Shown here: positions 22,490 to 35,190 of the stretch, piece after piece
Layout: every line of letters begins with the position of its first letter
Numbering within the stretch: the first letter of the stretch is position 1
Source: Nymphaea colorata
Lineage: Eukaryota; Streptophyta; Magnoliopsida; Nymphaeales; Nymphaeaceae
Direction: 5' to 3'
Assembly (NCBI RefSeq): GCF_008831285.2
Contig: NC_045141.1
Coordinates: forward strand, 13,376,106 to 13,440,105
DNA: 64,000 bases
Program-made: the position numbers and the translations under genes
Notes under the pieces: model-generated
Databases searched by the model: none
Told to the model about the DNA's origin: nothing
The model's input: the letters and a program-made list of their open reading frames with translations, nothing else

Positions 22490-24049
22490 GTTACATCAGC
22501 CATGGTTTTTTCCATGGCTAATACATATGTAAGCAGCAGCGATTGTAAGTAACAGTCACAGCTAAAATCATAGCTAATGTATGCAATAGCCATGGTCTAA
22601 ACCATGACAAAAGATCAATAGCCAGAAGGGCTATTACCACAGCAACCTTAGTTAACAGCCACAATAAAAACCGTGGTTTTGACCATGGCTGATAACCCTT
22701 TTTGTTGTAGTGAACCAGTACAAGTGAGGGGTCATCTCTTAACAACTTAGCTACCTAGGGATTATGAAGTTGTTGCAATGAGTCAACTGCAAATGTTTTC
22801 TACTCATTCTCCTTTTAGGATGGAGAAGTTTTTGTCATGCAAGGAAATAACAACAACTGTAACACAAGTGCAATGATAGTAAAACCTAGCTTGTCATTTT
22901 TGCTTGCCACTTCCCTTCAGTTTAATCATAATACTTTTAAAGTTGAAACTAAAATTTATAAATGTGTTTTCCAATGGATTGAACTAGGTAAGTGAGTCAT
23001 CACCAGCCTCAAGGAGTTAGAAAAAAGTTCCATTACGTTTTTTTCTTGACTCAAATAGTGTTGAAGTAGGTTGAATTGGTGAAGTCTTGAGTCACTTGAA
23101 AAAAATTATAAAGATGACTACACCATACGGTTAAAATTTGACATGAAAATGATAGACTCCCACAATAAAATCAAAATTGAACCTCTATTAATTCTACAAC
23201 TGCTATTGTGTGATTTTACATTCAACTTTAGCATAAGATAGAAAATTGATAGTTATTTTTTGAAGCTCCATAATAATAACTTTGATTTAGAAGGCACTCC
23301 AAACCACTAGTTAACTGCAACATTTGGTCATTTGCCAAAGTTGACATCTTAAATTGTCGAACATCTTAAATTGTCGAACGACAAATGATATAACTAAGGG
23401 AAGTACTTGGGCAAACATGTGTCATCCTCTTGAGAACGTTTGTGGAGTGGCATGGATCTAATTATCCCCTTGCTGGTGCAACCAGTGGTGGGTGAATTTA
23501 ACTTCCAACGGGAGGAGTTGGTCAAAACTTGTCGGTGTGTGAGAGATGCGAAATATTAGAGGATCTTCGCCTTCCGGGGATTAAGTGAGAGCTTCGCTTT
23601 GTCAAAAAACAATAGGATTCTGTTCAATGTTGTGGAGCTTCTCACGCCCTTTTTGGTTAATCCAAATTAAACTTTGAAATCATAAACATGAACATACTGA
23701 CTCACTTACCATTAATTAATAACATTTCGTAAGGTTCAGTGGGTCAACTTAAGTTTGGATACAACTACCAGGCTAGACACTAAGAATTAAAAATATAAGC
23801 TTAATATTCATATCAAAATATGAAAACCCTGCAATTTTCATGAGCAGAACACAAAGTTTGTCTCATATAAACAATTTTAATAATACTCAAAATCAGCAAA
23901 ATAGCCACAAATAATATTTTAAATTCAAAATCATTATATCTAGGGTCTTTTTGTTGGATTCAAACATAACCCAAGACATTTTGTTTAATCAATTAATAAA
24001 CAATGTTGACATCACCAGCACCATGTATATCAGTCTTACATTTTCTTAG
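21938..24049. repeat. 2.1-kb direct duplication, copy 2
   Basis: Second copy of 19502-21627. It differs by point changes, microsatellite length and a 20-bp local duplication (ACATCTTAAATTGTCGAAC, about 23343-23378) not present in copy 1. Confidence 0.9.
22487..22712 (-). mobile_element. CACTA-type transposon terminus, copy 2
   Basis: Same terminus as at 20304, duplicated with the block: CACTACAACAAAAAGGGTTA read from 22712 leftwards, with CCATGG-based subterminal repeats. Being inside the duplication, it is not an independent insertion. Confidence 0.6.
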
Positions 24050-24296
24050 ATAACAACAAATATAGATTTTTTTTTCAAGTCATTATTAGATATTGTGCAT
24101 AATTAATAATAACAAGGTGGGCACTAATGTGTATGAGCTGGTAAATTGCTTGGTTTAGCTACGTCAAAAAATTGTCCAATAATTTGCCGCTATCTCGAGG
24201 GCTTCATGTCCCGACGTGCATATTGAACGGTAAACCTACCGTACGATTTGCTGGACTGGAATAGTGTCGTTTTCAAGAGCAAACAGGTGAATATTG

Positions 24297-24357
24297 AGAA
24301 GTTGTAGTTTGAACATAGTTGGACGTTGAGCAGTTGTAGTTTGAACTTAGTTGGACA
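24297..24357. repeat. 31-bp tandem duplication
   Basis: Two copies of a unit containing AGTTGTAGTTTGAAC then TAGTTGGAC. Confidence 0.8.
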
Positions 24358-24392
24358 TTTTCGTTCCCGTTCAGAATGTTCTGGCTCTTGTT

Positions 24393-24596
24393 TTGTAAGT
24401 CAAAGTCATAGTATAGGTGGTCGGGCTTGTGGGATGGTGAGAGTCTTCTTGTTCTGAAAGTCAAAGTCATAATATAAAGTCATAGCATAGCTGGTCAGGC
24501 TAGCTGGTGGGAACGTGAGAGTCTTTTTGTTTGAAAAGTCAAAGTCATAGTATAGCTGGTCGGGCTGGTGAGATGGTGAACGTCTGGTCGTCAGCT
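24393..24596. repeat. Short tandem repeat array
   Basis: Three units of roughly 65-85 bp sharing AAGTCAAAGTCATAGTATAG, GGTCGGGCT and GATGGTGAG words. The middle unit has an extra partial AAAGTCATA. No coding potential. Confidence 0.8.
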
Positions 24597-24654
24597 TGAT
24601 TTTACAACAATGTCAAACTACTTGTATGTTGCTTCAAAGTATGTCAAAGTGCCT

Positions 24655-24775
24655 CTCCCTCCTATTCCCCCTCCTCCTCTGAACCCCACCCCCCTCCCGC
24701 TAGGGCAGTACCGAAGGAAAAGAAGAGTTTTTTTTTTTTTTTTTGGAAGGAGAGGGGGGGGGGTATGGGACAAAG
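24655..24775. repeat. C-rich / T-run / G-rich simple sequence
   Basis: A CCTCC-rich segment, a run of about 17 T, then a G-run. The C-rich and G-rich arms could pair. Open frames here are compositional artefacts. Confidence 0.6.
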
Positions 24776-25003
24776 AAAGAGGTATGAAGGAAAAAAATAA
24801 TAAAGATTATGATTTTCGAACTGCACAATTAGCGTGCGTTCGATACACATATACACACTCATATGTAGAAGAGCTTAAATCCTCCGGTCAAGCTTGGTGC
24901 TCCAGCATCAGGCTGCATGTGTGAGGGGCCGAAGCATCTACATGGCCGAAGAAATCTACTTTCTATGTACACAGTGTGTATCAATATATATAGTTTATTA
25001 CAT

Positions 25004-25350
25004 ACATATGCATTAAAACAAGTAATACAATTTATGTATTGATTGTAAGTTTTGGAGCTTGTATTCGATGATGATGTTTACGAAAAATTACTTATACAAT
25101 GAATTTTAAATAGTTAGTTTATTTGTAATGCAATTGTCAATGATGTTCTGCTTATTTATTAAATTTAATGTGTGTGTGTATATATATATATGCATTAAAA
25201 AAATTAATACAATTTATGTACTGATTGTAGGTTTTGGAGCTTATATTAAGCGATGTTTTTTAATGAAAATTTACTCATAAAATGAATTTTAGATCGTTAG
25301 TTTCTTTGTAATGCAATTGTCTGTTAAGCTTATTTATTAAATTTAATGAC
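25004..25350. repeat. About 170-bp tandem duplication
   Basis: Unit 1 about 25004-25170 and unit 2 about 25186-25350, both containing ATACAATTTATGTA, GTTTTGGAGCTT and TATTTATTAAATTTAATG. They are diverged by many substitutions, so old. Confidence 0.75.
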
Positions 25351-26566
25351 CTTACTAGTAACATAGAAAAACACAAGAATGCCATGTAAATAAAACTTTT
25401 GTTTACCGTCAAGAAATGTCTAAGTTACTAAAATAAATAGGTGACAGTGTCTCTAATTAATGTTTCGACCTTCGTATCTACTTGTTAGAGCGATCAGTTT
25501 GAACGAGAATGAGACTATCGACAAGGAACCAATAGGAGAGGCAAGGTGAATCCCGTCAATGTTATTGATGCAGGCAAGAAGTTGGAAAGAGATAATGACC
25601 ACGAAAATGACAAGAAGAATAGAGACTAATGTCAAAACAGCAAGCAACAGCAAAGATCAAAATAAAGGTGGCGATCATAGTGAAGGTGGCAAGGGAAGTA
25701 AGAATAATACAGTACAGTTTGATCAATTAAGATATTGGCATGAAGCAAATGGGTGAGAAAGTTTCATGACTGTTAAGGGAAGCAACTTTGCTCTGCCCAA
25801 GGCAATATAGCATCACATAAGAACCTAGAAAGCCGGAAAAGACTTCACTACTACATGGTGACAATATTGATGAAAGAGATGCTGTCGTAAATGTCAAGCT
25901 TTAACGTTATGATAATACCTAAAGCATATGTAGGCAATTTGAATAGATGAATGAATCAATGTCGAAGCAGGTAGCAAGCCTAGACATTTGGTACTATTTC
26001 CCTTTATTTGGTCCTCTTATATTGGTATGGAAGCCTTTGTCTAGCACCACCGCCTCAAGATCTTCAAAATTCTGCATCTCGAAACTCCACAATTACCAAA
26101 GGAATCTTCATCCCTATTAGTAGTTCATGCCTCTCTAAGCTTGTTAGTGACCAGAATTGGACAAGAAGCTCCGATGACTGGAAATCCATGAGGTAATGTG
26201 GTTCTTTTGGACTAGATTTTGATCTCATAGAGCTCCAAAATCCAGACCACCATGTCTAGATCAAACGCAAGTTAAGAGTATAGAGCTCTTTAAAATGCAA
26301 TCACATTCATAGGGTTAATAAAGAGTATAGAACTCTTTATGGGTTTGAAAATTCAATTCGTCAAACCTTTGGTTATATGATCCTAGCTTTCCAAGATTGA
26401 ATTATTTCATTAGAGACAAACTAAAAAAGAAAGAACTGGTCATTCCATACATCCTCCAAAAATTGAACTGCAGATATGTTTATCAAGGGTTTACAACTTG
26501 CACATAAAATTACCAAATCATGTCTCCAATGTGGTCGAACTTGAGGGTAATGGATGACTCCTAGTG
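25351..26566. other. Gene-free stretch
   Basis: No supported gene. Short frames at 25453-25756 and 26008-26196 have no recognisable motif. From about 26500 the sequence begins to match 60520-60590 and 62450-62520. Confidence 0.4.
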
Positions 26567-27206
26567 ATCTGATCCACAAACACAACAAAATTGTTGAACT
26601 TAAATTCCATGGAAAGACACCAGATCAACAAAACAAATTCTCTTCTCATGGTTTAAGTTTGCTGCAATCAATGGTTGTCTATCAATATATGCAAAACTTC
26701 AGTAAATAATGACACAATAAGCTTATGTCGATGCTTTACCAGCCTGATTATAAAAGGCACAGTTATGGATGTGGCAGCTATTGCAGGTCGTTGAGATCTG
26801 AGACCCTGATTATATTCTCGACATAGCCCACTACACCTGACATAGACAATGATAGGCTCAACAATATTAGCCAACGATTTCACTTGTATTCTAACTATAT
26901 GACTTATAGAAAATTATTAACATGAATGACTGTATAGGACATTAAGCACCACATGAGATCTTCCAAGATAACAGCAAATCGATCATAAAGTAGCGACAAT
27001 ATTAATAAGACCATACAAAACCTTTTCCAAGTCATGAGGCAATACACAATATTAGCAATGATGACCACATGAGTTCTGCATGGGATGGCTTGCTGAGCTT
27101 TCTTGGCATGTTGTGCGCCTCCAAGAGCTGAGATGCTTTAGAAATTGATAAAATCCAGCAGTTCATGGAGAACAGAAAGAATGCCAATAAGCTCTGCGAA
27201 AGGTCC
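26567..27206. repeat. Third copy of duplicated block
   Basis: 26567-26945 matches 62468-62838 (also 60540-60590 and, with deletions, 8220-8490). 26946-27206 matches 9665-9873. The block stops at AAGGTCCT, where it passes directly into the amino acid permease exon; the left copy continues with GTCCCACG. The joint is a two-block mosaic of the left unit with an internal deletion. Confidence 0.85.
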
Positions 27207-27296
27207 TTTTTGGTTGATTGACTTTGCCAATTTATGCATCGTCATCCATCTCCTCGGTGCTTGGCAGGTAATATTCATTCTGTGCTTAAAACTCCT

Positions 27297-27330
<34 letters not shown>

Positions 27331-28269
27331 TCATTTATGTGCTTATTATTGAACTATTGGTTAGGAAAAATAAACAAACGGCTCATGCTTTTATGTGCTT
27401 GTACAATTTAAGCTGTCAAATTTCGTCGGAAGTCCGTATAGCGAACAGAAATTATAACGGAAATTTCATTGTCCAGGCCTACCATTTGCCTATAATTTCA
27501 TCTCTTACTCTAAAATACGAACACAGCATGTGGCGCTTGTCTTCTTCAGTGCCCCAAGTAGCTATAGATTGAACTTGATATTAACAGGTGCTGCTTCGAT
27601 TTAAGTTAATTATACCAGAAGAAAAAGGAGATGAACTTGGTCTAATTGGAGTTCCATCACCTGTTAGCTACTCTCATCTTCTTTCTAAAGTCTGATAGGC
27701 AGTTTCTGTTCAATTTTTTTTGTGGGTATCACTCCTTATGCAAGCAAAGCCAGTATATATATATATATATATTACTAGCTTGTAAAATGAGCTAATAGCA
27801 AAGCCTTTGACAGTCCTTGTCTTCGTCTTTCTTTGTAAAATAGGTATACACCCAACCTGTATATGCCTTCATTGAGGGCTGGGCTGCGAGCAAGTGGCAG
27901 ACAAGTGACTTTATCAAAAAAGAGCACGTTATTATCCTCCCATACTATGGGGCTTACAGCATTAACATGTTCCGGCTACTGTGGAGGACAGCATATGTGG
28001 TGTTGACAACGGCCATAGCCATGGCGGTGCCTTTCTTCAATGATATCATGGGACTGCTGGGAGCTCTCGCTTTCTGGCCACTCACCGTCTACTTCCCGAT
28101 CGAAATGTTCATAGCATGTAACAAGGTCAAGCCTTTCACTTTCCGGTGGACATGGCTTCGAGTGCTGAGCATGGGCTGCCTTCTCATATCTGTAGCTGCT
28201 GCAGTTGGTTCTGTACAGGGAATTGTTGCGGATCTTCACACCTCTAAGCCATTTCAATCTTACAGTTAA
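27181..28269 (+). pseudogene. Chimeric, 5'-truncated amino acid permease (AAP family)
   Basis: Exon to 27267 encodes PFWLIDFANLCIVIHLLGAW plus Q. After a GT-AG intron (27268-27843), exon 27844-28269 encodes VYTQPVYAFIEGW, LLWRTAYVVLTTAIAMAVPF, LGALAFWPLTVYFPIEM and a short tail, ending TAA. This is the C-terminal third of plant AAP H+/amino-acid symporters (usually about 470-490 aa, plasma membrane). It covers the last transmembrane segments and shows no stop or frameshift. Everything 5' is missing: at 27206 the sequence changes to the duplicated block. By chance the block supplies an in-frame ATG at 27181 (MPISSAKG), so a 170-residue chimera is open across the intron. I expect a pseudogene; expression is unknown. 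Confidence 0.8.
27299..27330. repeat. (TA)n microsatellite in permease intron
   Basis: About 15 TA units. A second shorter run is at 27753-27771 in the same intron. Confidence 0.9.
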
Positions 28270-29060
28270 GTGAAGGGGTGATGGAAAAACAGCAGTTGCA
28301 TCAGCTCGATCTGCAACTTCATCTTCATGTGCACAAAGTTCTTCATAACATATAGATCGATATATCATTCTCTAGACACAACCTTTCAGCAAAGCTCTGT
28401 ACTGGATCAAATTATAGCATATGATTAACTGAGGGATGTCTCATGGTAACCAGTAAGTCCGATATCGTGTAACTCGTATGTGAATTTCCTGCTGTATTTT
28501 GGGGTTACCTGAAGGCCGGGCTCCACAGAGTGATTGCGGTCGATCAGCTATGTTGCAAGTAAACTTTGTCATATGTGTCATAATTGAATGAAAGCTAGTT
28601 GATTTGATCTGTTAAAACTTGCTCGTTTTCTCTGTTGTATATACAAATGCTTGGGGATGAATATGTGGATTGCCAACTATCTATGCGCTTAACTGGTTCT
28701 ATAATACATAGGAGAAAGATCACTTCTTAGTCATGTTAATGGTCACTGTACATGTGTCAAATTCCACCTCGCATACTGAGACAAAGAAAATCAGATGCCA
28801 CCGAAATCCCAATCACATACCGGGTGCAGGAATGGGTGTCTGCTTGTCAAATCCTAATCTAGTAACACGATGCAGGGCAGAGACCACCTGAATGTCGAAG
28901 AGTGATGGCTTCCATATTCAATTGATCGATACGCATCGGTCTTTGCTGTGCATTTTCTAATTTCCAAACAATTTTACTTATTCTATCCGATAATGTGGTT
29001 GTCAACGGAAGAAAATAGATAGATCCACATGTGCTTTTACTTTAACCATCCGTAACATGA
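28270..29060 (+). other. 3' flank of permease fragment
   Basis: Probable original 3' UTR up to about 28620, with AATTGAATGAAAG near 28581 as a loose polyadenylation-like context. Beyond that no gene is seen. Confidence 0.35.
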
Positions 29061-32000
29061 TATCAAATTTCATTAGAAAAATGTAACTGAGTTTTTTTTT
29101 TTTTTTTTCCTTTTAACAATTCAAAATCGGATATCAAGTTCTTTTCGAAAACATAATTCCAATTACAATGGTTGCCTCGAGCATAATAACATAGTCTAAT
29201 AGATTGTGAATAGATGTTTTGACGGACTTTGTTTCGACGGACAAAGCCACATTTTAGACATATTGCACTTAAATTTAGATTATCCAAGCTTACTTGAATT
29301 TGGATGTATTAACTTCTTATTTGATGAGACGACATAAAAGCGAGGAGTTGGTTTTGACGCACACGTTGTGACGTCAATAAATTCGATTTAGGAAATGAAA
29401 AAACAAAATCATCTGATTAAGAGTTTGGATCGGATTCAGATATAAGAAATGGCATGAAATCAGATTTGGATTCAGATTTAAGTAAATATTGACTGGAGTC
29501 AATTTAGATCGGATATAGTTCTAAAGAAATATCTTATAGTCAATGCCTACAATATGATTATGATGTGGATCAGTTCAAAAATCGGATTCAGATGTTAATT
29601 TAAAAATTGGATTCGGACCAGATGAATGAGTCAAGAGGAGAGCCCTCTCTAGCTTCCACTCTATCTTGGTAGCCGGTGAATGAGGGCTCAGAATTGTTGG
29701 AAAAAGAGGGATCTACAAATCAAAATGGCTTTAGACCTTACTTTTGTTACCATAAATACACGGCTCCCGTCCTTCGTTTGCTTGCCGAAGAAATGATCCA
29801 CACGTCTCCACCAACACAACTACATTCTTAACCATTTGTTGAATTGCTTTTGCCGCTTATATAGATGCACATACTTTGTATTGAATATAATTCGCTTGTT
29901 GGACTGCTTATTTTTTCATTCAATTTGCTTATTCTAACTGATATATATTACCGTGCAATGTCCTTCGCATATCATAAGTATAATTTGTTTGCTTCAATTC
30001 TAATCTAATTCTACATGAAATTTGCTGGCCATTGAAGTTGTTAAGACAAAAATAAATACCATAATCACAAAAAACGCATTGGGATAAATTAAATAACCAT
30101 TTACAACATTAAAAAAACACATTTTTTCAAACATTAAAAACGAAAAAACCTGTTTTTGTGTTTTTACGCATTTTTTTGCGTTTCTTTCACTTTCATCATT
30201 TTTTCAAATTTTTTTAATGCCAAACTGCTTTTTTTCATTTTCTATTTTTTATTGTGTGATGTTTGTGTTATTAATTTCTCACTTATTTTATTTTTCCTCC
30301 CATTTTTAATTTTTTTACATTTTAAAAAATTCATCATATTTTTCTTCTTTTCGGGCTCGCTGTATTATACCCAAAAAAAAAACTACCAATTTAAAACTTT
30401 GAGATGTTATTTGTAACTATGGTAAAGACTAACAAAATCACAAGGGTCATACACGTCTGGTATGGGACGTGTAAAATTCATTGATGATGTGCAGCTGAAG
30501 ATATACAATAATGTGTATGTGGTTTCTTAATAAATCAAAAAATCAAGGACATACAAATTTTATTTATTGCATCTAAAAAATACAGGTTTTCAAATTGTGC
30601 CCAATTTCATGTATGCAACTCAAAATTTTGTCTAAACCTGTTGACAATAGATCATCCTACCTACGTGACAGTTGATGAAATGATTGACAACAAGAAGCCA
30701 ACATGATCCTCATCGTTTTAGTCACGCGTATTCTGACTTGAAAGAGTATAACTTATATTGATTTAGTCAGCATGCTATGGTACTGCAATAATTGATATTT
30801 GTATACTAACGTCATTATTTAACAACAAAATCAGATGGTGCATAAGTAGCATTCATGGAAAACAATGGAAAACTGGGAACCCGAACAGTGGAAAACAATG
30901 GTTCCAAGAAGCCAGGATACCAAAGGGAAAAGAATAGGCACCATGGTTTTCCATTCCTCCTAAACCCAAGCAACTAACAAAACAGATCCTCAATTATACA
31001 TCCAGTCAGGTAATGCAGCTTCATACAGCATCATTTATGAGCAAGATAATACTGCATGAGATCCAGCAGAGCATTCAAGACAAATTCTGTTCCATCAACA
31101 ACCCTATGCAAGTCTTTTTTCCACAGACATTTAGCAATGTTTGCAATCTGACGACCTAGTGTTCCATAAATCTATAACCACGTAATCCAGAGGGGCAAAC
31201 CCTTTAGCCGTTCACTATTTACCCAGCAATTCGCGTGAATGACAATTGATTCCTTCCCATTCAATATACATTCCAAACCCAACGAGAATGTATCCAGTAA
31301 AAACCGATACCGATAGTAGACAGTAGAGGCTTTCAAGATATTCATGGAAAGAATGAAAGGCATCATCGCCAGCTTATCAACTAAAAGTAAAAGGCTAAAC
31401 AGATATAATTGAAGAAAAAGAGAACAGAACCAGAAATCTTATATGACTAGCCTTTTGGCAAAAAACAAGCAGGAATCCTCATCCTACCATAAGAACCACA
31501 TGCTCAAGAATGAGATTCACTCAATCAATCTGTTTGAAAAGGAACTATTTTTAAAAGGTTAACAGGACTGCAGACTGCTAATGCTAGTTAAGGTATTATC
31601 TGCATTTTGGATGTTGCTTTGAAAAGGAAGAAGGTACACCTTATTATTCAACTAGGCTATGTACTATAGTAAAGAGTAACAAGCACACAACACAAAAACA
31701 AAAAATATATCCATCCATATGGATCTCCTGATTCTCCTCTGATTCTCCTCCAAGAGTTCAGCTCCTACAGACAAGAAGCCTGTCCTAGATCCAACAGAAA
31801 ATGACCACCATATCCATCAATTTATAAATTTCGATCAATTTATTAAATCTCCTCAAGACATTTTCCTCCCATAGACCACAAACAAGCCTATCCTGGATCC
31901 TCGCAAAAACTACCACCATACTTTGTCCATTTAATATGTTAAATGCAAACTATGTAAAATAGGTTCTCTAAGAAGTTGCCACACCCACACCATGTGCAGG

Positions 32001-32690
32001 TATGACAGTGGTGGTGCTGTGTGACTTTAACTCATCAAATTCAATTATCAGCCAGTCGCGGCACAGCCAATTGCACTCCATATCACATGGATATGACAGT
32101 AGATTCGAGTATTCAGCTATTATTATCAGATTCACAATATGATATAATAAAGATATGTGATTCAGCAGTCAAAAGAGAAAATCCACATGACAGGGAGTGC
32201 ACCACCCAAACCTGTTCACATAAGCATATTAACTCATCCTGGGCTCGAGCTGGCAAACCTATAATCGCTAGAAGACTGGAAGTTGTTCATTCTCATAAAA
32301 AAATTTCATAAGTTAGCTATTTTCTAAACTATTATACTTGTGATAGTAAAAATCTAAAAATACTTGCCAAATGTTTAATTTATACCGTGTGGCAATAGCA
32401 CTAATGTATTTAACTTCAATTCTAACTTAACAATGTTCACAGTTACTTTGTTTTGGCATCATAAGATATGACCACAATCATTACTTAAAGGATGACCACA
32501 AAGCAACTCATATGCATTCTCAAACCTCAGTAACCCTACACCTATGTGACAGATTACAGATGGCACAGGATCAGTTTAGAGATGTACCATTATTCAAATT
32601 CTTTTTTTTTTTGCATTAAAAATTGACAATCAAGTGGAACAAACATACAAACAGCAACATGAAAATAAGATTGTGCAGACAACTTGCATT
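29061..32690. other. Gene-free stretch
   Basis: No supported gene. 29400-29630 carries repeated GGATTCAGAT/GGATCAGAT words. 30100-30370 is T-rich with short GCATTTTTTTGCG-like words. 31690-31900 has two similar CT-rich units (CTCCTGATTCTCC). Long T/A runs give spurious frames. Confidence 0.4.
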
Positions 32691-32692
32691 AA

Positions 32693-32950
32693 CTAGCCCA
32701 CTATACTTTTTCCTTTCCAAACAAGATATTCACCATTTCCTTGCCAACCTAAAACCATGTTAGACCTTTGAATCTTCCGCAAATTATTTTCTCTCCAAAT
32801 AAGGTGACTACTTTTTAAAAGGTTGATAACAGCCGACTTTGTCAAAAGCATTACTAAATGTGTGCCTGGGTTTTCCAAATGCCCCATGCATGGCTGGTAC
32901 CTAGGCTGGCTTTTCTTATACGACCTATCACACGAAAATGACTTGGCCAT
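32693..32950 (-). mobile_element. Weak LINE-like C-terminal trace
   Basis: An 85-codon frame contains SAVINLLKSSHLIWRENNLR, similar in style to the tail of plant LINE ORF2 proteins (helix followed by W-x-E-R/N-N-x-R). No RT motif is adjacent. Low confidence. Confidence 0.2.
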
Positions 32951-34000
32951 TCCTTACGGTGCTCACCTAAGCACCCAACAGCCCAAGTATTTTATTCTCC
33001 TTTCGCTGTACAATACAGATTTTCTTCTCTGGCTTCTTCCTTTTTCTTTCCCATTTTTCTTACCTCTATTGTCATGTTCTACTTCTAATTCCTCTTCCTC
33101 TTTTTCTGAAGCAATCTTTTTGTCTTTTGTGTCCTTTCTACCACCTTTTCCTCCTTTTCTTCTACCATCTTTTCCTCTTCTTTTCTGGTTTACTTATTTT
33201 CCTTTCATTCTCCTGTAAATTGCCTTCTCATTCTTTGTGATAGCATTAGGAGAATATGTGTTCTTTCACAGTTGCAATGGTGTCAATATTTGGAAAATGT
33301 CATGACATGTTCAGCAATCAGCATTTTGAAGTTGGTCATCATTATTGTCAAATGTGTAAAAAATAAATATTGAGTTAATATTACCAAGTTTCTTTTTTTT
33401 TTACAAAAATGTATATTTTGAACGCATACTTGTTTTACCATGCTTTTGTAAGAACAGATGGTAAAAACCCCTTAATGTCATAACTTTTCTGTCATTCTTC
33501 ACATTTTTCAAACTATTGACATTTTCGAGATTTTCCTAAAAAACAAGGTCTCTAGAGAAAATAAACATCCGAATCTGAGGAACACACACCCAGGTAACAT
33601 GGACACAGCTACGAAAATGCTGCACCCATAGTTCGCAAACACAGCAAGTTGACTCAAGAACTCAGATCAGCTAAGACAAGAGTCAAGTGACCCAAATGCA
33701 ACCAAATCAAAAGGACTCGGTTATGGATCGGCTCAATAGGTAGAATTGGCCCCAGGTTGCCAATTTTAAACTGTTTCAACAACGGTGTTTCTCAATATCA
33801 CTAATAAGTAATTTGTTAACTAGAAAATTAGAAATTAATTGTTACTATTTTGTACTTGCGCTTATCATAAATGGATATGTTCAACTTCATTATTTGAAAT
33901 AAAAATACACTATAAAACTTTTGATATGACTTGAAGTCATTGGGTAAATTTGTTGATCCGTGATTCAGTTGTCAGTTGATCCATGTCCAATTTACTGGTT
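32951..34000. other. Gene-free stretch, CT-rich at 33030-33220
   Basis: The pyrimidine-rich tract on the plus strand yields a long artefactual frame. The rest is AT-rich with no recognised element. Confidence 0.4.
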
Positions 34001-34018
34001 TGCCATGACCTTAATTGT

Positions 34019-34078
34019 CAAGGCGCCTAGGCGCTGCCTAGGTGCTAGCACCTAAGCGCACCTAGCCTAGAAAGGCAT
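34019..34078. repeat. GCGCCTAGGCGC-type palindrome cluster
   Basis: Contains AGGCGCCTAGGCGCTGCC, then AGGTGCTAGCACCTA, then GCGCACCTAG: nested short palindromes with high GC. A related but diverged set (CCCAGGTGCC, TTAGGCGTCG, CACACCTAGG) is at 34785-34880. The two could be the ends of one degraded element with 0.7 kb between them. Confidence 0.45.
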
Positions 34079-34323
34079 CCAATATCTAGCAGACTGTTAT
34101 TCTCTTACTAACACTTCAGCTCTGAGAGCTCTTCTGGAATTAAGTCATATCTATTAGTTGCCATAGTCAAGAATTGCATTTAGCCTGTAAATGAAGATGA
34201 AGAAATTTACCCATATTTAACAAACTTTTACTCTCTTACTTGTGTACTGAATATTTGATGACCATGAATGGATAAGTGTATGCATCAAAGAGGATTTTTA
34301 CAACATTGTTTTACGCTTCATGT

Positions 34324-34393
34324 GTGAACTATCATAGGCATAGTTCATACTGTTTATTTGAACTATCATAGGCATAGTTCATACTGTTTATTT
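34324..34393. repeat. Perfect 35-bp tandem duplication
   Basis: A unit starting GAACTATCATAGGCATAGTT and ending TGTTTATTT occurs twice head to tail. Each unit itself holds the palindromic pair GAACTAT / ATAGTTC. Confidence 0.9.
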
Positions 34394-35147
34394 GCAGCTC
34401 TAACATCTGACTCTGTTGAAGTGAGGTCAGCACATATTTCCCTGATTACGAGACATGCACTAAACATGAGAAATTGGTGATTTTGTTACCAGGTTTTAAC
34501 ATGGGTAAGAAGGCTGGCATAAGTTCCACAAAATATGTTTTAGAGCATATAATATATATACAGAAATTCATGGTTTTATAGAATATGTGATAATGGCACG
34601 GCTGGAACTTCCACTTGATGAGTTGATATAGAATATGTATAGCAAACTGCACTTAAAGAATGGAAGTTATGTAATTATAAGTATATACAGTATAAGAATG
34701 TACAATACAATTACAGGACTTTAATTTGCAGGGGAAGATGACTTTTCACCTTCCATGGACTAGGTGTGCTAGTGTGTAGTCAAGCCTAGGCACACCCAGG
34801 TGCCAGTCTAACACTCTAACACCTATCGCCTAATTGATGGACTTAGGCGTCGGGTGTGGACTCACACCTAGGGGACGCCCTAACAACTAAGGCCATGATG
34901 CACCCATGTCATCCCAGTCCATGCATCCATTGGTTGAGTTCTCTAATGATGGGATCAACTTTGACAAAGGCCATTCCTGTCTTTTTTAAGATTTAAGTTA
35001 AATGAAATGAGGTTAACTAAGAGAGGAAAAGACAAAGATTGAACTTCCACATCTCCTCCTCCTGCCAAACAGTCTACAGTAATGACCTCTAGCAGCAGCT
35101 AACCCCTACTCCAGTGATTTGACTCTCCCCTCTTCCCATTTGCAGTG

Positions 35148-35190
<43 letters not shown>

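Noticed and set aside
24393-24596. Tandem array considered as CRISPR-like
   Set aside because: Units are contiguous and diverged, without unique spacers, in a plant nuclear genome.
30156-30416. 86-codon Phe-rich frame
   Set aside because: Produced by T-runs; no membrane-protein pattern beyond poly-Phe and no gene signals.
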